Assembly (NCBI RefSeq): GCF_014673495.1
Contig: NZ_CP051006.1
Location: 1,922,001-1,986,000, forward strand
From: Streptomyces griseofuscus
Lineage (GTDB): Bacteria > Actinomycetota > Actinomycetes > Streptomycetales > Streptomycetaceae
DNA: 64,000 nt
Direction: 5' to 3'
Part shown: in pieces, positions 27,501 to 34,358 of the stretch
Numbering within the stretch: position 1 is the first letter of the stretch
Layout of the letters: each line of letters starts with the position of its first letter
Notes under the pieces: generated by a model
What the model saw: only the letters and a program-made list of their open reading frames with translations
What the model was told of the DNA's origin: nothing
Databases searched by the model: none
Program-made: the position numbers and the translations under genes

Positions 27501-29819
27501 GGCCTCGTACGCGGTCCCCAGGTCCCGCATCAACGGGGTGTTCGACCAGCCGTCCGAGGCGATGTGATGCACCACCAGCAGCAGCACGTGATCGTCCGGT
27601 GCCAGCTCCAGCAGGGTCCCCCGGAGGGGCAGGTCGCGGGCGAGATCGAAGGCCAGGCTCCCGGCCAGCTCGCCGAGGGTGTCTTGCAGCGCGTCCTCGG
27701 TCACCGGGACCACCGGCAGCGCGAGATCGATCGACTCCACCGGCAGGACGGACTGGTACGGCGTGCCGTCCTGGGCCGGGTACCGCGTCCGCAGCACCTC
27801 GTGCCGGGCGACGACGTCCGACAGGGCGCCGCGCAGTGCCTCCCGGTCGAGGGTGCCCCGCACCCGGACGGCCAGCGGGATGTTGTACGTCGCCGACGGG
27901 CCTTCCAACTGGTCCAGGAACCAAAGCCGTTGCTGGGCCGGGGAGAGCGGGACCGTGGCACCGCGCTCGACCGCCACCAGCGCGGGACGGTCCTCCGCGA
28001 CCGCTCCGGCGAGATGACCGGCGAGCAGGGCGGCCGTCGGGTGGCGGAAGAAGTCGGTCAGCGACAGCTGGGTGCCGAGCAGGGCGCGGATGCGGCAGAC
28101 GAGGCGGGTGGCGAGCAGCGAGTGGCCGCCGAGCCGGAAGAAGTCGTCGTCCACCGAGACCGACGGCAGCCCCAGGGCCTCCGCGAACAAGGTGCACAGG
28201 ACTTCTTCGGCGGGCGTGCGAGCGGCACGGCCACCCGCGCCGCCGGCCGGCACCGGTTCGGGCAGGGCACGCCGGTCGAGCTTGCCGTTGGCGGTGAGCG
28301 GCAGGGCGTCCAGGGTGACGAAGGCAGACGGCACCATGTACTCGGGCAGCGCCCCCTCCACGTACCGCCGCAACGCCTCCGGGTCGATCTCGCACCCGGC
28401 ACCGGACACGACGTACGCGACGAGCCGCTTGTCCCCCGGGCGGTCCTCGCGCACGACGACCGCCGCCTGACCCACCTCCGCCACCCGGCTCAACACCGTC
28501 TCGATCTCACCGAGTTCGATCCGGAAGCCCCGCAGCTTGACCTGCTGATCGGCACGGCCCAAAAACTCGATCTCACCGTGCTGGTTCCAGCGGGCCAGAT
28601 CGCCCGTGCGGTACATACGACTGCCCGGCGGACCGTACGGGTTCGCGCTGAACCGCTCCGCCGTCAGCGCCGGACGACCGAAGTAGCCGGCGGCGAGGTG
28701 GGATCCGGCGACGTACAGCTCGCCCGGCTCGCCCGGCCGCGTCTGGCGCAGTCGCTCGTCCAGGACGTACATGGCGGTGTTGGCCATCGGGACGCCCAGG
28801 TGGAGCCGTTCCACGGTCCGGGTGTCCGTGGCGAAGACCTGGTAGCTACAGAAGACCGTCGACTCGGTCGGGCCGTAGGCGTGCACGACGGTGGTTCCGG
28901 GGCAGTGCGCGAGCACCTTCTCCAACGCGGTCCTGGACAGCACGTCGCCGCCGGTCCAGATCTCCTCCAGGTGCCCCAGGCTGTCGACGGCCTCCTGGGC
29001 CATCGCGTCGAAGAGGGCGGTGGTGAAGTAGGCGGCCGTGACATCGAATCGGGTGATGGCGTCCGCGATCTCGCCGAGGTCGATCTTGGCCGCGGGGAGG
29101 ATCACCGCCAGTCCGCCGCTCAGCAGCGGCACCCACAGTTCGTACGTCGAGGAGTCGAAGGCCAGCGGTGAGTAGGCGAGAACGCGGCGGTGGCGCGCGC
29201 CGGAACCGGACCACCAGGGGTCAAGGGCCAGTTCCACCACATTGCGGTGCGTGTTCACCACGCCCTTCGGGGTACCGCTCGACCCCGAGGTGTACATCAC
29301 GTACGCCGCCTGATCGGGAGCGACGGACAGCGCAAGCGACGCCGACTCCCCGTCGCCCGCGGCGATTTCGGCGCCCACGCGCACCACCGGCAGCTCACTG
29401 GCGAAGTCCGTCCCACCCTCACGGCGATCGGTCACCAGCAGCACCGCACCCGTGTCCCGCAGCATCCACCCCAACCGCTCCACCGGCTGACGCGCGTCCA
29501 ACGGCACATACACACCGCCCGCCTTCAACACCCCCAGCATCGCCACGACATACGCCACCGACCGGTTCAGGAACAGCCCCACCCGATCGCCGGGCCGCAC
29601 CCCGGCCGCGACCAGCCGGTGAGCGAACGCGTCCGAGGACACGTCCAACTGCCGGTAGGTCAGCTCGACTTCGCCGCACAGCAGGGCGATGGCATCGGGT
29701 GTGCGGCCCGCCTGGGCGGTGAACAGTTCGTGCAGCGGCAGCTCGGGAAGGGCCACCGCGGTGCTGTTGTACTCGTCGATGTCGACCGAGTGGGCCTGAC
29801 CGGCCTGCTGCTGGGGCAT
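21534..29819 (-). CDS. nonribosomal peptide synthetase, modules 1-3 (A-T-C-A-T-C-A-T)
   Basis: About 2761 aa from ATG 29819 (MPQQQAGQ...). An extension to 29981 overlaps the upstream gene and shows no homology. A1 ~27-520, T1 Ser567, C2 ~623-1060 (HHIASDG at 751), A2 ~1085-1578, T2 Ser1625, C3 ~1690-2130, A3 ~2150-2650, T3 Ser2705. It begins with an A domain, so it loads an amino acid directly without a starter C domain or lipid. Pockets read by eye: A1 and A2 both D-S-Y-Y-W-G-A-V-F, A3 D-A-F-I-L-G-G-V-L; none matches a code I know. A DGQDGQDGQ linker lies between T2 and C3. Coupled by GTGA to the second NRPS. Confidence 0.95.
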   Translation of the reverse strand: MPQQQAGQAHSVDIDEYNSTAVALPELPLHELFTAQAGRTPDAIALLCGEVELTYRQLDVSSDAFAHRLVAAGVRPGDRVGLFLNRSVAYVVAMLGVLKAGGVYVPLDARQPVERLGWMLRDTGAVLLVTDRREGGTDFASELPVVRVGAEIAAGDGESASLALSVAPDQAAYVMYTSGSSGTPKGVVNTHRNVVELALDPWWSGSGARHRRVLAYSPLAFDSSTYELWVPLLSGGLAVILPAAKIDLGEIADAITRFDVTAAYFTTALFDAMAQEAVDSLGHLEEIWTGGDVLSRTALEKVLAHCPGTTVVHAYGPTESTVFCSYQVFATDTRTVERLHLGVPMANTAMYVLDERLRQTRPGEPGELYVAGSHLAAGYFGRPALTAERFSANPYGPPGSRMYRTGDLARWNQHGEIEFLGRADQQVKLRGFRIELGEIETVLSRVAEVGQAAVVVREDRPGDKRLVAYVVSGAGCEIDPEALRRYVEGALPEYMVPSAFVTLDALPLTANGKLDRRALPEPVPAGGAGGRAARTPAEEVLCTLFAEALGLPSVSVDDDFFRLGGHSLLATRLVCRIRALLGTQLSLTDFFRHPTAALLAGHLAGAVAEDRPALVAVERGATVPLSPAQQRLWFLDQLEGPSATYNIPLAVRVRGTLDREALRGALSDVVARHEVLRTRYPAQDGTPYQSVLPVESIDLALPVVPVTEDALQDTLGELAGSLAFDLARDLPLRGTLLELAPDDHVLLLVVHHIASDGWSNTPLMRDLGTAYEARLDGVAPGWEPLPVQYADYTLWQRDILGSADDPDSVISTQLAYWKGALAELPDTVSLPADRPRPVVASYRGATHTVSCPAETHRALTALARETGTTFFMVAQAAVAALLTRSGAGTDIAIGSLVAGRGDEALDDLVGFFVNTLVLRTDTGGDPSFRELLRRARETDLAAWAHQDVPFDRLVEALNPERSASRHPLFQVMLTVADAVDPAPPLPGADTSARQLPLGAAKFDFTVNFHEHHSHDGGPAGLDITIEYATDLYDAVTMRAAAARLVRLLGAAVTEPETPIGRIDLFGEAERAELLVAYNETATELPTATLPELFTAQAARTPGAVALVCGEVELTYRQLDVSSDGFAHRLVAAGVRPGDRVGLFLDRSVAYVVAMLGVLKAGGVYVPLDARQPVERLGWMLRDTGAVLLVTDRREGGTDFTGELPVVRVGDEIAVADGELAPLGLSLSPDQAAYVMYTSGSSGTPKGVVNTHRNVVELALDPWWASGRHRRVLAYSPLAFDSSTYELWVPLLSGGLAVILPAAEIDLGEVGEAIARHGVTAAYFTTALFDAMAQEAVDSLGRLEEIWTGGDVLSATALRTVLDRCPDTTVVHAYGPTEATVFCSYQVFTTQTRTVERLHLGGPMANTGMYILDDRFRPAPPGVTGELYVAGSHLAAGYFGRPALTAERFTANPYGPPGGRMYRTGDLARWNQHGEIEFLGRADQQVKLRGFRIELGEIETVLSRVAEVGQAAVVVREDRPGDKRLVAYVVSGAGGEIDPEALRRYVGGVLPEYMVPSAFVTLDALPLTANGKLDRRALPKPALRGGAGGQAARTPAEEVLCTLFAEALGLPSVSVDDDFFRLGGHSLLATRLVARVREIFGVQMLVRDLFRHPTTAALAAHIADGQDGQDGQSDTTRPALTAGSRPARLPLSPSQQRLWFLDQMEGPSATYNIPLAIRLTGGLDRDALRSAVSDVVARHEALRTLFPAENGEPYQRIVPAEQAEAPFAVPFAVLGADEDTLAARIGEEAGRPFVLDSELPIRAVLFELAPDEHVLLLVMHHIASDGWSNTPLMRDLGTAYGARIEGGAPGWEPLPVQYADYTLWQQEVLGDADDPDSALSSQLGFWKDALVGLPDEVSLPADRPRPATASYRGATHTMSCPAETHQALTALARETGTTFFMVAQAAVAALLTRSGAGTDIAIGAPVAGRADQALDDLVGFFVNTLVLRTDTGGDPTFRELLRRTRETDLAAWAHQDVPFDRLVEALNPERSTSRHPLAQVMLSVTDAVVPVPELPGVTAESEFTPLEVAKFDLTFTFREHRTPEGEPAGFDLSVEYATDLYDADTVRAAAARLTRLLGAAADAPDLPAGELDMLGEEERRRLLVTWNGPVVPGAGTSLPEAFAAQVAREPAAPAAVMGERTLTYAELDERTDRLARRLIGEGIRAGDPVVLFLERSLEAVVALLAVVKAGAVYVPLDVRYPADRIALIIRDSKATVFLTDRDLTGFDLPEHARTIPVTGVADHPGDHPADPQATAGGADPLPRIHPDQPAYAMFTSGSTGVPKGVTVTHRNITELAADVRFPLASRARMLLHSPMAFDASTFEFWMPLLTGGTLVVAPPGPLDTTAMSRALSEGRITGLILSSGLFQMLAEDDPAALAGVRTVLTGGDVMSVEAVRRIHQHCPETTVLNGYGPTETTVLVAAHTVRAPYDLPGAVPIGTPLDNTRMYVLDSRMRLVPPMTPGELYLAGSGLAAGYPNRSALTAERFTADPYGPPGSRMYRTGDLARWNRHGEIEFLGRADQQVKLRGFRIEPGEIETVLCRHPSVAQAAVVLGEIRAGDKCLIAYVTPFEGGRVDIAELRAWVAATLPDYMVPSAFVRLDALPLTANGKLDRRALPAPEPADMGAVAEGRAPRTPNEEMLCGLFAELLGRPSVSIDDNFFHLGGHSLLATRLVRRINSVMGVDLPIGALFNNPMVATLVEQLDRIGSARPKLRPMRRMGASK
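24935..26500. repeat. near-identical A-T repeat, copy in module 2
   Basis: About 1.55 kb nearly identical to 28109-29680, offset 3174 bp in the first part and 3180 bp after a 6-bp indel near 26020. It covers A2 and part of T2. Long runs are identical including synonymous sites. Confidence 0.88.
28109..29680. repeat. near-identical A-T repeat, copy in module 1
   Basis: Partner of 24935-26500, covering A1 and part of T1 of the first NRPS. The two A domains share the same predicted pocket, so modules 1 and 2 should load the same building block. Confidence 0.88.
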
Positions 29820-29946
29820 CTGGACACACCAATCTCGAAGATTCGGGGCTGCGCTCGCGCGCGGAAGGGGGCGGACCGCCGCGACCGCGATCGGCGCCGA
29901 CGGGAGGAGCGGGAGGCGGGGCCAGGAACTGACTGTCTGAGAGGCC

Positions 29947-31230
29947 CTAGTGCAGGACGTGGGCGAGCGGGGGGCGCACATCGGCGGGGAGCAGGAGGTC
30001 CTCCGCGGACAGGGCGTCGACCCGGTACTTTCCGACGGCGCTGATCAGCATCCGCAGTTCGAGGGCCATGCTCTCGGCCAGCCGCAGCAGTCCCGCGTCG
30101 CCGTCCTCGTCCACGGCCAGCAGGGCCGCCCGGCCGAGCCCGACCGCCCTGGCGCCGAGAGCCAGGGCCTTGACCGCCCGGGTGCCCTCCCAGACGCGTC
30201 CGCTGGCCAGCAGGCAGCGGCCGGTGCGGCCGATCCGGGTCAGGCACTCGCCGAGCGGCAGCCCGACCTGGGCCAGGAAGCCGCTCGGCGCCCACGCGGT
30301 GCCGGCCTCGGCGCCGTCGACGGTCACCGCGTCCGCGCCGGAGGCCCACGCGGTGGCCGCGGCGTGGGCCACGTCCCGCCCGGGGTGGAGCTTCACCCAG
30401 ACCCGTACGCGCGGGAAGTTGTTGCGCATCAGCCGGATCTGCTGGCGCAGGATCTCCTCGGTGAAGGTGCCGGGGCTGCTCAGCCGCAGCACGCGGTCGC
30501 CGGCGCCGAACACCTCCTGGGTGGCGTACTGTTCGGCGACCCGCCCGGCCGCCTCGCGGTCCAGCACGGTCAGCCCGCCGAGGCCCGGCTTGGCGCCCTG
30601 GCCGACCTTCAGCTCGAAGGCCAGCTTCCCGGCGTCCAGCAGCGGCTGGGACACGGGGTCGCTGTAGAGGAGGTTCCACACCTCGGCGTCCGCGTCCTCG
30701 GTGGACTGCTGGACGACCACACCGCCGTACTCCTCGTTGCCGGACGCGGCGGCGGCCTCGGTGTAGGCGGTGATACGGCCCGCCATCGAGGAGACCTCGG
30801 CCTCGCTGGCACCCCGGTAGCCGTTGACGGGGACCACGTTCTCGCCGATCACCATCGGGATGCCCAGCCGTCCGGCCTGTGCCCCGGCGGCCTCGCCGAG
30901 GTCGCGGCTGGCGACCTGGGTGGAGCCGAACGCCGAGACGTACAGCGGCAGCCGGGAGGCGAACCCGCCGATGACGGTGTCCAGTTCGACATCCGTGTAC
31001 AGCGGCTCACGGGCCAGTTCGATCAGCTTCTCCAGCCGCTCCGGCATGAAGACCGGCGGCACGATCCGGGTCCGCTCCAGCGGGTCGCCCAGGTCGGGCC
31101 CGGCGGGCTGGGCGCCGACCAGGCCGGTGCCGTAGACCGACAGGTCGGGGAAGGCGGCCGCGGCCCCCAGCCGGGCGCGGCGGCGCACCTCCGCCTCGGG
31201 GAAGCCGGCGGCGCTCAGTACGGCGCTCAC
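29947..31230 (-). CDS. stand-alone FMN glutamate-synthase-like domain protein
   Basis: 427 aa, resembling the FMN-binding central domain of glutamate synthase: PLYVSAFGSTQVASRDLG, GIPMVIGENVV, ELKVGQGAKPGLGG, SSPGTFTEEILRQQIRLM, VWVKLHPGRDVAHAAA, GADAVTVDGAEAGTAWAP (FMN phosphate region) and ALGARAVGLGRAAL. It lacks the glutaminase domain and the cysteine cluster for the 3Fe-4S centre, so it is not a full GltB. Stand-alone FMN barrels like this occur in specialised pathways as amino/imino transfer or redox enzymes. The substrate here is unknown; the glutamate mutase and aaRS-like genes immediately upstream suggest methylaspartate-derived intermediates. GTG 31230 overlaps the previous stop (GTGA). 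Confidence 0.8.
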   Translation of the reverse strand: MSAVLSAAGFPEAEVRRRARLGAAAAFPDLSVYGTGLVGAQPAGPDLGDPLERTRIVPPVFMPERLEKLIELAREPLYTDVELDTVIGGFASRLPLYVSAFGSTQVASRDLGEAAGAQAGRLGIPMVIGENVVPVNGYRGASEAEVSSMAGRITAYTEAAAASGNEEYGGVVVQQSTEDADAEVWNLLYSDPVSQPLLDAGKLAFELKVGQGAKPGLGGLTVLDREAAGRVAEQYATQEVFGAGDRVLRLSSPGTFTEEILRQQIRLMRNNFPRVRVWVKLHPGRDVAHAAATAWASGADAVTVDGAEAGTAWAPSGFLAQVGLPLGECLTRIGRTGRCLLASGRVWEGTRAVKALALGARAVGLGRAALLAVDEDGDAGLLRLAESMALELRMLISAVGKYRVDALSAEDLLLPADVRPPLAHVLH

Positions 31231-32255
31231 GCGGACACCACTCCCGGGAGCTTCGGGTAGGCGCTGGCCTGCCAGACGGCGGTACGGCCGGTGACGTACC
31301 GGGTGAAGCGCTCCAGGCCGATGCCGAAGCCGGAGCTGGCCGGGATGCCGCGGCGGGCCAGGTCCAGGTACCAGCCGTACTTGGCGGGGTTCTCGCCGGT
31401 CTCGCGCATCCGGGTCACCAGCGTCGCGTAGTCGTGCTCGCGCTCGCTGCCGCTGGCCAGTTCGCCGTAGCCCTCGGGGGCGATCAGGTCGAAGTTGCGC
31501 AGCACGCCCGGGCGTTGGGTGTCCTCGCGGTCGTAGAAGCCGCGTGAGCCCTTGGGGTAGTCGACGACGAAGAACGGGCGGCGGGAGCCGGCGGACAGGA
31601 TCTCCTCGCCCCGCCAGTCGATCTCCGCGCCCGGGTCCTGCGGGTGCCCGAGCTCGACCAGGCCGGCGGTGGCCTGCTCGTGGCTGGTGCGGCCGAAGGC
31701 GCTCGTGACGGCCTCGCGCAGCGCGTCCTCGTCGCGGCCGAGCAGCTCCAGCTCGGCGGGCATGTCCCGCAGGACCTCCGCCACGGTGTGGGAGACCAGG
31801 GCCTCGGCGAGCGCCATCGCGTCCTCGCGGCGGGCGTCCCGTATCTCCACGTCGATCTGGTGGAACTCGGCGAGATGGCGGTGGGTGACCGCCGTCTCCA
31901 GCGGTTCCAGCCGCACATTGGGCGCGATGTAGAAGATCTTGTCGAAGGCGGCGAGCGTGGCCTGCTTGTAGAGGATCGCGCTCGTCATCAGCTTGTACTT
32001 GTGGCCGTAGAAGTCCACGTCCACCTGCTTGGACCCGCGGATGCCGGGGTCGGTCACCGGGCCGATGAGCGGCGGCAGCAGCTCCTGGAAGCCCTGTCCG
32101 GCGAGGAAGGCGCGGACGGCGGTGAGCATCCGGTTCTGCACCCGAAGGGTGGCGCGGGTCTCCGCGGCGGTCAGGTGGGCGTCGAGGGAGGCGGGCAGCG
32201 GGGGCGGGGCCTGGAGGGTGGCCGGTCCGGCGGACTCGGCGGTCAACACGGTCAT
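31227..32255 (-). CDS. class II aminoacyl-tRNA synthetase-like / asparagine synthetase-like protein
   Basis: 342 aa with the catalytic core of the AspRS/AsnRS branch of class II synthetases: motif 2 NVRLEP...HRHLAEFHQIDVEI near residues 115-140 and motif 3 GFGIGLERFTRYVTG near the C-terminus. The N-terminal anticodon-binding OB domain is missing; only ~40 residues precede the core. Such stand-alone cores include the archaeal asparagine synthetase, which adenylates Asp and amidates it. Placed after the methylaspartate mutase genes, amidation or other acyl transfer of 3-methylaspartate is a natural proposal. Start ATG 32255 has a perfect AGGAGG. The 5-bp gap to the mutase gene implies one operon. 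Confidence 0.85.
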   Translation of the reverse strand: MTVLTAESAGPATLQAPPPLPASLDAHLTAAETRATLRVQNRMLTAVRAFLAGQGFQELLPPLIGPVTDPGIRGSKQVDVDFYGHKYKLMTSAILYKQATLAAFDKIFYIAPNVRLEPLETAVTHRHLAEFHQIDVEIRDARREDAMALAEALVSHTVAEVLRDMPAELELLGRDEDALREAVTSAFGRTSHEQATAGLVELGHPQDPGAEIDWRGEEILSAGSRRPFFVVDYPKGSRGFYDREDTQRPGVLRNFDLIAPEGYGELASGSEREHDYATLVTRMRETGENPAKYGWYLDLARRGIPASSGFGIGLERFTRYVTGRTAVWQASAYPKLPGVVSA

Positions 32256-32260
32256 GGGTA

Positions 32261-33664
32261 CTACCTCCTGGGGGTGCCGCCGGACAGGCCGGCGAGAGGA
32301 CGCGGGCGCCCGGGCGGCGCGGCGGTCGGGGCGGTCGGGGCGAGGAAGTGGTTGTCGTGGCGGCTCTGCACGAAGGACAGGGCGTCGAACAGGCCCCGGG
32401 CCGTCAGCCGGCCGCTGCTCCTGGCGACCGGGCCGATCGGCATCGAGCCGATCTCGGACCAGGTCAGCCGGCCGGCGTCGTCGATGTAGCTGCGGGTGCG
32501 GCCCGCGTTGTCGGGGTGCAGGCAGTAGGGGACGTCGAGATAGCCGCGCGCGAACGCCGTCAGCAGGGCCCGGCCGAGGTCGGCGTCGAGGCCGAGGACC
32601 GCGTCGATCAGGGCGCGGGCCTCGGCGTACACCGGGTTGTCGGACACGGGCGGCGCTTCGGCGGGGCTCCGGTGGGTGCCGTCGGCGGCGGCGGTCCGGT
32701 GGGCGTCGCGGGCGGCCGCCGATGCGACGCGCAGCGCCTCGACGTTCTCCGCGACGGTGGGGATGCGGTGCGCCTCCGCGACCGTCTTGACGATCAGCCG
32801 GGCCGCGCCGCCCTCCACGGCGAGTTCCGCCGAGCGCTCCAGCAGTTCCAGCGCGCCCTCGCGGGAGCGCGGGTACAGGCCCATGTAGGTGTAGAGGACG
32901 ATGTGCCACTCGGTGTCCGGCAGCAGTTCGGCGGCCAGCCTGCGCAGCGCGCGGATCGCGTGGACGTCCTGCTCGGAGTTGGTCTGCTGGGCGTAGCTGA
33001 GCGAGATGGAGCGCAGGCCCGCCCGGTGGAAGAAGAGTGCCTCCAGCGCGCTGAGCGCCACCAGGAGTCCCGGTGGGCACAGCTGTCCCAGCATGCAGCC
33101 GCCGAACGTCTCCAGATGGGGTTCGGCGCCGGTCGCGCGGAGCGAGGCGAGGAATTCACAGGCCTGCTGCCAGTTGCGGACGGAGTCGGCCAGCGGGGTG
33201 CGGCCGTAGGGCAGGCAGTACGACACCGGGCCGCCCTCGGTCGCGTCCAGGCCGAGCGCGGCCAGGGCGGCGACGATGCGCTGGGGGCGGGCCGAGCCAT
33301 GGCGTACCTGTACGGGGAACGACGGGTCGCGCACGCCGTCCAGGACCCAGCGGGAGGTGTGCGGGCTGAGCGAGCTGATGGGGTAGCCGTTGAGGGAGTG
33401 GTCCTCGTTGAGGGCGCGCACCGCGGACAGTTCGTCGCCCACCCGGGTGTAGCTGTCGATGGTGAGGGTGCCGACGACGGCCTCGGCGGCGTCCCTGGTC
33501 GCCCGCAGCCCGGCCCGCATCAGGGCGGGGTCGGAGAACCCCATCCGCGGTTGCACCACGAGGGCTCCCCTGGCCTGGGCGTCCGCGACGTACCGCGCGA
33601 AGGAGGCGCGCGATCCGTGCACGGCCACCGGGCCCCGGGGGCGGGTCGTGGCGGCCCGGGTCAC
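32261..33664 (-). CDS. glmE: methylaspartate (glutamate) mutase, epsilon subunit
   Basis: 467-aa catalytic subunit of adenosylcobalamin-dependent glutamate mutase, which rearranges L-glutamate to (2S,3S)-3-methylaspartate with the sigma subunit encoded just upstream. Family features: VVQPRMGFSDPALM, GTLTIDSYTRVGDELSA, LNGYPISSLSP, GGPVSYCLPYGRTPL, GGCMLGQLCPPGLLVAL and ISLSYAQQTNSEQDVHAIRAL. Slightly shorter than clostridial GlmE (~480 aa), with an Ala/Pro-rich C-terminus. Homologues (GlmB) occur in friulimicin-type clusters to supply 3-methylaspartate for the NRPS. GTG 33664 overlaps the sigma-subunit stop (GTGA) behind AAGGAGGTGA. Confidence 0.93.
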   Translation of the reverse strand: MTRAATTRPRGPVAVHGSRASFARYVADAQARGALVVQPRMGFSDPALMRAGLRATRDAAEAVVGTLTIDSYTRVGDELSAVRALNEDHSLNGYPISSLSPHTSRWVLDGVRDPSFPVQVRHGSARPQRIVAALAALGLDATEGGPVSYCLPYGRTPLADSVRNWQQACEFLASLRATGAEPHLETFGGCMLGQLCPPGLLVALSALEALFFHRAGLRSISLSYAQQTNSEQDVHAIRALRRLAAELLPDTEWHIVLYTYMGLYPRSREGALELLERSAELAVEGGAARLIVKTVAEAHRIPTVAENVEALRVASAAARDAHRTAAADGTHRSPAEAPPVSDNPVYAEARALIDAVLGLDADLGRALLTAFARGYLDVPYCLHPDNAGRTRSYIDDAGRLTWSEIGSMPIGPVARSSGRLTARGLFDALSFVQSRHDNHFLAPTAPTAAPPGRPRPLAGLSGGTPRR

Positions 33665-34116
33665 CGGGTCACCTCCTTGGGCAGGGCGCCGACGAACGTC
33701 TCGAAGGAGGCGAGGTCGACGCCGTCCTGGAAGACGGCGTCGAAGCCGGCCGCCATGAGTTCCCTGGCCTGTTCCTCCTGCCGGTCCTGCGAGATCCCGA
33801 GCTTGCCGCCGATGACGACCGGCAGTCCGTCCAGGTCCGGACGGGCGCGCAGGGCGCCGATCAACGGCTTGGCGTCACGGCAGCCGTGCCCGTTGACGCT
33901 GCTGATCACCAGCAGATCGGGCTGGTGTTTCGCGCAGGACTCGACGATCTCTTCCTCGGGGACGCAGGGGCCGAGATTGACGACCTCGTGCCCCAGGCCC
34001 TCCAGCAGCAGCTGAATGAATACGAGATTCCAGGTGTGTGCGTCGGACGCCAATCCGGTGACGATTACTTCGAGTGACGCCGTGCGGTCGCAAGTCGCCA
34101 ATTCGGCAGGCTTCAT
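33661..34116 (-). CDS. glmS: methylaspartate (glutamate) mutase, sigma (B12-binding) subunit
   Basis: About 151 aa, a single cobalamin-binding Rossmann domain: VIVTGLASDAHTWNLVFIQ holds the base-off D-x-H motif (D25, H27 supplies cobalt), then LEGLGHEVVNLGPCVPEEEIV, DLLVISSVNGHG and VVIGGKLG. The usual D-x-H-x-x-G glycine is replaced by Asn30, a deviation worth noting. It partners GlmE encoded immediately downstream. I prefer ATG 34116 (GAAGAA upstream); GTG 34131 adds five residues but has no ribosome site. First gene of the NRPS operon, divergent from the HTH/NB-ARC regulator. Confidence 0.92.
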   Translation of the reverse strand: MKPAELATCDRTASLEVIVTGLASDAHTWNLVFIQLLLEGLGHEVVNLGPCVPEEEIVESCAKHQPDLLVISSVNGHGCRDAKPLIGALRARPDLDGLPVVIGGKLGISQDRQEEQARELMAAGFDAVFQDGVDLASFETFVGALPKEVTR

Positions 34117-34131
34117 TCGTTCTTCGTCCAC

Positions 34132-34358
34132 ATCATTGATGACATCGGGAGAAGGAGGCTGGCGGGTTCTGAACTCCCCGCACGATCGAGCCTAGGAGTC
34201 CTCCCGAAGCGTCACCGGCGCCGGCGACGGCAGCGCGGCGGCAGTTGCCGCCGCCCCTGCGACCGGTGTTCCCGGCGGCAGTAACGCCGCAGGAACGGAA
34301 CGGTAAGGCGCCCTCGGAAGCTTGTTGAGCAAGCAACCGGAACAGCAGGGAGACAGCG
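34132..34358. promoter_or_regulatory. divergent control region between glmS and the pathway regulator
   Basis: 227 bp between two outward-facing genes, so it should hold the promoter of the glmS-glmE-NRPS operon and that of the regulator. Visible: the inverted repeat GCTTG-TTGAG-CAAGC (34320-34334) just before the regulator's ribosome site AGGGAGA, and G/C-rich direct GGCGGCAG repeats around 34250-34290. No confident -10/-35 pair. Confidence 0.45.

Noticed and set aside
14320..29171. Very long plus-strand open frames (up to ~1400 codons) opposite the NRPS genes
   Set aside because: They are antisense shadows of high-GC coding DNA: the minus strand carries complete C-A-T domain motifs, while the plus-strand translations are Gly/Arg/Gln-rich and without any motif.
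32348..34015. 555-codon plus-strand frame opposite the glutamate mutase genes
   Set aside because: No recognisable domain; glmS/glmE motifs on the other strand are unambiguous.
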